Below are positions 59,101 to 64,000 of a stretch of 64,000 nucleotides of DNA, one piece after another; positions within the stretch are counted from its first letter, which is position 1; every line of letters begins with the position of its first letter. The position numbers and the translations under genes were made by a program. A model generated the notes under the pieces. It was given only the letters and a program-made list of their open reading frames with translations, made no database searches and was not told where the DNA came from. Location of the stretch: NCBI GenBank assembly GCA_018343915.1, contig JABRWF010000006.1:744001-808000 (forward strand), in the 5' to 3' direction. Source of the DNA: Agroathelia rolfsii (taxonomy: Eukaryota > Basidiomycota > Agaricomycetes > Amylocorticiales > Amylocorticiaceae).

Positions 59101-60548
59101 ATGACAGAGGAACTTGAAGACTCAGGCAACCTCCTGCCCCCTGGCGCTGCCGTAGTCATGCTTTTGCCTCCTATGGTCATAGGCGTGATGATTGAACAGC
59201 TTCTACTGGGAATATTGCTTTCTCAGGCACTTACCTAGCTTCGTTACCACTTCAGTACCGATAGTACCTTCTGCAGGTTAATTGCCACCTGTCTCATTGT
59301 CTCTACCACGTTTCTGGGCATTCTGGATCTGTGCGTCCAGCGGCTAGCACGGTGGCCCAGCATCATGTCTTGTTTACACACAAAACTCATTTTGTCATCA
59401 TGAAAAAAGCGTGGGATTATACCACAGTCTCATATCAGATTATGGTGACTATGAAAAACTCAAACTCCAGTCCTGGATCACTTGGACGGAGCCAAGTGTA
59501 ACGGCTTGGATAGCTTTCGTGACACACATATTCTACATTTTTCGATGTTGGGCCGTCACACGTTCACTGCCCATTTGCGTGCTTTTGGGAATCTGTGCGT
59601 TTCTTCGAGTCTGCCAACATTTATGTGGCTTACCCGCTGCATTTCGCCAGTTGCACTCAACTCTTTGGTATCTGGTGTCACGTACGCTCATGCTTAAGTT
59701 TCGAGCATTTTATATTATATAACATTCGCTCACTAGAGTTGACCTATTCCTTTCCGTCAATCAGTGTCATCATATATGGCTTTATGGCTGGTCGGATGAG
59801 TAAATTTGCAAACGTTGTTGTTCCAGCCACCATTTGGTTCGTCTCGGTACATGAATTTTCTGTATTTTGCATCTTTTTCTGAAATTGTTGATTATACAGG
59901 CGTATGTGACCTGGGTATCGCGTTTGTTTTAGTATTCCATCTCTTGCACAAAGAGAGAGTCTTACGTAGTGCCGATGCCATGCTCTCTCGGTTGCGATAG
60001 ACCACTATTGAGACTGGGTCGCTTACAGCTATATGTGCGCTACTGAACTTTATTCTCGTAATTTAATTCTTCTTTGTTACTAATGGTTGCCACTATTAAG
60101 ACAATCATTAGTTTTCGACAATCCCCGAAAAAGGCTATGAGTGAGTCGTTTTGATGATAGTAATAACGGCACTCGTTGCTGGCCATCTTGGTTAATCTCT
60201 TTAATAGCATGATAATACAATACTCTACCTCTCATTTATACACGATGTCAGTTCTGTACACCCTGCTCGGTCGTCAGGATCTTCGTAACATTCTCAACGA
60301 GGGATCAGGCTCATTTGTTACTGAGTTTCAAACCTCGTTCTTGGCAGCGGGCGTTCTATCAACGGTATGTTCATTGGGTTCCTTATAGTACTCACCTTTG
60401 TGCTCTTACATCTGTTCGAAAACAGTCTTCACTAGATAATCGCATCAATGGTAATATGCCCAGACTAAGAAACAATGCATTGAATGCTATTACACATGAT
60501 CGCAGATTGGGAATTGAACAATCCCGAAAGCCTGAGGACAACGTGTAG
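59101..60548 (+). pseudogene. DUF6534 seven-helix protein, copy D, pseudogene
   Basis: Aligns over its length to copies A and E (start MTEELEDSGN, helix 1 PPMVIGVMIEQLLLGIL, SDYGDYEKLKLQSW, HIFYIFRCWAV, signature SHLYTMSVLYTLLGRQDLRN, tail SSLDNRING) but is broken. TAG at 59236-59238 replaces the Tyr codon of the AYFRYHF-type motif (codon 46). The splice acceptor before the CDLGIA exon reads AT, not AG (59894-59895), and the next AG shifts frame. TAG at 59998-60000 ends the RLR-T-T loop. The 29-nt micro-exon (60112-60140) is still intact, as is the rest, so inactivation is recent. Confidence 0.85.
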
Positions 60549-61321
60549 AAATTGTTCTGCTACTAAAGCTGTATTATTGACAGCCTTAATTCCTTCAGTC
60601 CCTACGCCCCCCCCTTCTCTTTTTACTCTATACTTTGAATTGATTTATTCTCACGAGAATCAACACTAGTAGCTATTGTTCATTAATTAATAAATGTAGA
60701 TCATTTTAGTCTTAAGTCACAAGATACTAAATACGTTCACCTACCGCAATGGCAGTGTATTATGCAGCAATGCCGTCACATTAACGTTCCCTATCATGAT
60801 ATCATACTAGTAACCCCTAATCATAATCAGCCTAGGATGCACAGCGTTTTCTCAGGTCAATACACACACATAATGGGACCATGCTAGTGCCAATGGGATT
60901 AACAAGAAGATACACTGATAATAGCACGTCTTGATTTCAAGTTGATCATCGTCTGAACGGCTCTTGGAGTCCACTTGGCGGGAGTTCCTGATATGTCATC
61001 CTCTTCTTCGCATACAAACTCGAACTCCGAGAGTCTGGTCTAAGACACTCTTGGAGGACTCTGAGAGGATTCTTTGACGTAACAAGGCCAAGCTATTCAC
61101 TTTAACCCTGCATCTAACGACATGTTGAAAATACTGGGGCCGTCTTCAGTGACCGACTCCTAGGACTCCTAGGAGCCTGGGCTCTGGTCGGTGCCTCATC
61201 CTTAAAACCTTTTAAAACCGTATCTCTGTCTCAACTGCCTCGACTTAATAACCTCAACAACTGGATTTCGGATACACATCTCTTCTTGGCATTACGGTGG
61301 AAAATTGGCTCACAATCTACA
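60549..61321. other. intergenic, promoter side of copy E
   Basis: 773 bases between pseudogene D and copy E. It contains short palindromic words (GGACTCCTAGGAGCCT near 61166) and no gene. It should hold the copy E promoter. Confidence 0.45.
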
Positions 61322-62731
61322 ATGACAGATGGGGGCCCTGAGAACTTGAACCCTCTGCCAGTCCCCTACACGGGCTGCTCTATTATCGACATTTTCTTGG
61401 GTCCTATGGTCATAGGAGTAATGCTTGAACAGTGGCTGCTTGGAATTATATGTTCTCAGGCCGCCACCTACTTTCGTTACCACTTCAATACCGATAGTGC
61501 TTTTTGCAGGTCAATTGCTACCTGTCTCATTGTTTCGACCGTGTTTCTGGGTATTCTGGACTTGTGCGTCGATTGGCTAGTACAGTATCATGCTTTATTT
61601 ACGTGCGAAACTCATATCTTTGCCACTGTTTGAAAGCATATCGCTATACCGTAGTCTCGTGTGGGATTATGGCAATTGTGAAAAATTCGATCTTCAGGAC
61701 TGGATTACGTATACGGAGCCAAGCATAACGGCATGGATAGCCTTTGTTGCTCATATCTTTTACATTTTCCGATCCTGGGCAGTGACACGTTCACTGCCCG
61801 TTTGCGTGATCCTGGGGACTGGTGTGTCTTTTGATACATATCCTGGGACAGTCCATTCATTTTCCTTTCTTCAGTTGCACTTAACTCTTTGGTATCTGGT
61901 ATCGCGTACGTTCATGCCTGAGCCTTCGGGTATTTTCTTATCGGCTCATCTTATCTTATCTCAAACAGTACCACTGTGTACGGCTTTTCAGCGGGTCGGA
62001 TGAGCAAACTCTCAGAAATCGTGGTTCCAGCAGTCATATGGTTCGCCTCGGTAATGTGTTTCCTTTATGCTTATAACTTGCCGACATTAAGGCAGATCTG
62101 CTCATTAGACGGGGGCCTGCGACCTGGGTATTTCGACTGTTTTATTGATCTACCTCTGGCCAAGAGGGAGTGCTTTGCGCAGCACCAATGTCATGATCTC
62201 ACGCCTACGACGAACGACTCTTGAAACTGGATCGCTAACAACTCTCTGTGCCCTGTTAAACGTGATTCTTGTAGGTCAATCATACTTTATTTTTTTGCTT
62301 TTTGTGACTAGCTCATAGAAGATGATATTAGTTTGCGACTATGCCTGATAAAGCGTTTGAGTAGGTCATTTTTTGACATCACAACCCATTGCTTATGGTT
62401 TTTTGACCTATTTCACAGCATGTTGCTACAATATTCCACCTCCCACTTATACACATTATCGGTCTTGTATACTCTTCTTGGCCGCCATGATCTCCGAAGT
62501 ATTCTCAATGAGGGATCGGGCACATTTGTTACCGATTTTCGGACATCGTTCTTGGCAGCAGGTGTCTTATCAACGGTGTGTTGGATGAGCTTCCTTGTAT
62601 GCTTGTGTTCTTACGTCTGTCCAAAACAGTCTTCGTTGGATGATCGCCTCGGGGGTGATTTATCCGGGATGCGAAACAGAGCATCAAATATCGTCGCGGT
62701 TGGAGAATCGCAGGGAGGCGACAAAGTATAA
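61322..62731 (+). CDS. DUF6534 seven-helix protein, copy E
   Basis: About 330 residues, intact through every exon I could join: start MTDGGPENLN, helix 1 GPMVIGVMLEQWLLGIICSQ, TYFRYHF, helix 2 LGILDLF, WDYGNCEKFDLQDW (hallmark with Asn for Asp), AFVAHIFYIFRSWAV, VTVYG-like TTVYGFSAGRMSKLSE, VVPAVIWFAS, CDLGISTVLLIYLW, the loop RLRRTTLETGSLTT, the 29-nt micro-exon (62332-62360), signature SHLYTLSVLYTLLGRHDLRS, then AAGVLST and a tail SSLDDRLGGDLSGMRN. It is closest to pseudogene D in tail and helices, so D and E likely arose by tandem duplication. Function unknown, as for all DUF6534 proteins. Confidence 0.82.
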
Positions 62732-62844
62732 AGATTGTCCATTTTATCACTGACAAAAACCCTGTCTTCTCAAGGTATTTCTTTTTTTATCATCACTAGC
62801 AAAATTACGTTCTTTTCCACTTGCGCTTTTTACTTAGATACATA

Positions 62845-62870
62845 CTAGCAGCGACCCGTGCTTTGCATGG
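62845..62870 (-). mobile_element. possible Helitron 3' end
   Basis: Read on the minus strand, a short hairpin (arms CCATGC and GCACGG, loop AAA, one wobble pair) is followed by GTCGCTG, then CTAG and a T. That matches the rule for Helitron 3' ends: hairpin, a short gap, CTRR, then host T. The body would extend to higher positions. No Rep/helicase frame or matching 5' TC end was identified, so this is only a candidate. Confidence 0.3.
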
Positions 62871-63128
62871 ACCAGGGGCAAGAGGGGAACAAATACCAAC
62901 AATAAGGAAATTGAGGAATCCAAACCTAGTCATCAAGCCTAGGATCTGCACTTTTGTGCAGCAAGTCATGCATGTGAAACATTATAAGTGATAAAGATGT
63001 GATTTCCTAGAAGTAACCACCTTTCCCGGGCCAGCAGTGACATGGTACTATATTATAAAAACCAAGTAAATACAATCATAGATTGCCTGCAGGTCTACCG
63101 TTGCTCACCTCGACATCCTGCCAACTAT

Positions 63129-63149
63129 GGGCCGTGCTTCGCACGGCCC
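63129..63149. repeat. perfect 9-bp hairpin with 3-nt loop
   Basis: Arms GGGCCGTGC and GCACGGCCC surround TTC. AACTAT (63123-63128) precedes the left arm exactly as in the hairpin at 493-511, and its GTGC/GCAC core resembles the hairpin at 62856-62870. Probably repeat-derived. A terminator is unlikely in this setting. Confidence 0.55.
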
Positions 63150-63387
63150 GGTGGGTGCTCACTGGTAGCGGATGCATAATTTTTAACATGAATTTGACAT
63201 TTTATTGAAACTTGAACAGTATGCGCAATTTCCAACTTGAAACCACGGGACCAAGTAAAATTTAAATGACGGTATCTAATTCTTGACGTTTGTGTATAGG
63301 CCTCCTTTTATTATTGATATTTCAAGTTTCACTTGCTGCTTTTGCTTCTTTCAGCTTGTTATCGTTCAACTCCAGGATTAGAGTGAC

Positions 63388-63939
63388 ATGTCAGAAATAT
63401 TGTTGACAGAGGACAGTAGCACTAGCAGTGGCCATGATATGGGCAATGATGAATGATACATTGATGATGATCCTGTACTTCGAGGTTATGAGTTGTTGAG
63501 CAGCGATGACGAGGGTAACAGACAATACAACGACAATAGAAGTGGTAGGGATCAAGAGAGTCACGGTGTCACTAAGACCACAATAGTACCTGTAAGGACG
63601 GTGACTTCGGAGACGGCATAAAAGATGCCGGAGCACCCTCGTTCTCACCTTGAACTGCTAGAGGAAGGTTAAACAGCAAGTCAAGATGATAGACACTGTG
63701 CTGATGGCCCCAATGAGTCTACATTTAGAGGGAATAATATCACTAGTCTTGACAAAAACTGTGTCATCTGGAACAAAGTAGCTTCAGGCCACTCACAATT
63801 GTGGTTTATCCAGATCCTGGGCACAAGCGAGTCCACAAAAGTCCTTCAAAGCATTATCATTACATGGTCAAATGTATTAGTAGAAGAACGATTATCCCAT
63901 TTGGGGGCTGCTGTACACAGTCAGACAAGCCGATTGTGA
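63388..63939 (+). pseudogene. possible decayed reading frame
   Basis: One frame of 183 codons from an ATG at 63388 with three internal stops (63454-63456 TGA, 63619-63621 TAA, 63670-63672 TAA) before the final TGA. The parts between look protein-like and acidic (GYELLSSDDEGNRQYND, later VIWNKVASGHSQLWF). Fewer stops than chance would give, so perhaps an old transposon or gene relic. No family recognised. Confidence 0.25.
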
Positions 63940-64000
63940 TAAGGGTAGGGGTTGAAATATATGTTCAAAAAGGGCGATATGAGTGTTCCCTAAATGTATT

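Larger units (their letters stand above)
62732..64000. other. gene-poor right end
   Basis: 1.27 kb without an intact gene. It holds a Helitron-like terminus, a hairpin and a decayed frame, all listed separately. The minus-strand frame of 85 codons at 63391-63648 looks random. Confidence 0.45.

Overview
The window looks like nuclear DNA of a filamentous basidiomycete, most likely an Agaricomycete. Genes are broken by many short introns of about 50-70 nt. The gene content includes a White Collar-2-type GATA factor, a fused C1-tetrahydrofolate synthase, a LIS1/PAC1 dynein regulator, a SAP-domain/TKL-like kinase and several copies of the basidiomycete DUF6534 seven-helix protein. I saw no rRNA gene, convincing tRNA, CRISPR array, bacterial-style operon or intact transposase. 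Gene limits come from joining reading frames by eye across GT-AG (once GC-AG) introns. Start codons and micro-exons are the weakest part.

Layout. 1-1.1 kb: gene-poor, with two hairpins. 1.1-6.5 kb (minus): the kinase and a basic/acidic nuclear-looking protein of unknown function. 7.6-12 kb (plus): a short-chain dehydrogenase with a mitochondrial-type leader, then WC-2. 13-16.5 kb (minus): a DUF1772-like and a seven-helix membrane protein. 17-30.4 kb (plus): PIK1 phosphatidylinositol 4-kinase, PAC1/LIS1 and a very long kinesin-4-like motor. 31-33 kb (minus): a DHA1/TPO-type drug or polyamine transporter. 34.4-37.7 kb: two convergent DUF6534 genes. 39.4-40.5 kb: a divergent pair of small secreted peptide genes not flagged by simple ORF length. 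40.9-54.7 kb: housekeeping genes (C1-THF synthase, mitochondrial GrpE, mitochondrial Phe-tRNA synthetase), a zinc-finger protein, a membrane-anchored coiled-coil protein and a GNAT acetyltransferase. 56.7-62.7 kb: three more DUF6534 loci, one a clear pseudogene. 62.7-64 kb: a gene-poor end with a possible Helitron terminus, a hairpin and a decayed reading frame.

How the genes fit together. The centre of the window is core metabolism and trafficking. One-carbon metabolism and mitochondrial protein import share a divergent promoter region (44.6-45.2 kb). The dynein regulator and the kinesin lie side by side. The fast-evolving parts are the two DUF6534 clusters on either side of the housekeeping block and the peptide pair beside one of them. 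The strongest leads are: (1) the kinase lacks the usual VAIK lysine but has a lysine in the glycine-rich loop, as WNK kinases do; (2) two paralogous precursors with a signal peptide and a Lys-Arg cleavage site lie next to seven-helix proteins; and (3) all five DUF6534 copies share a 29-nt micro-exon.
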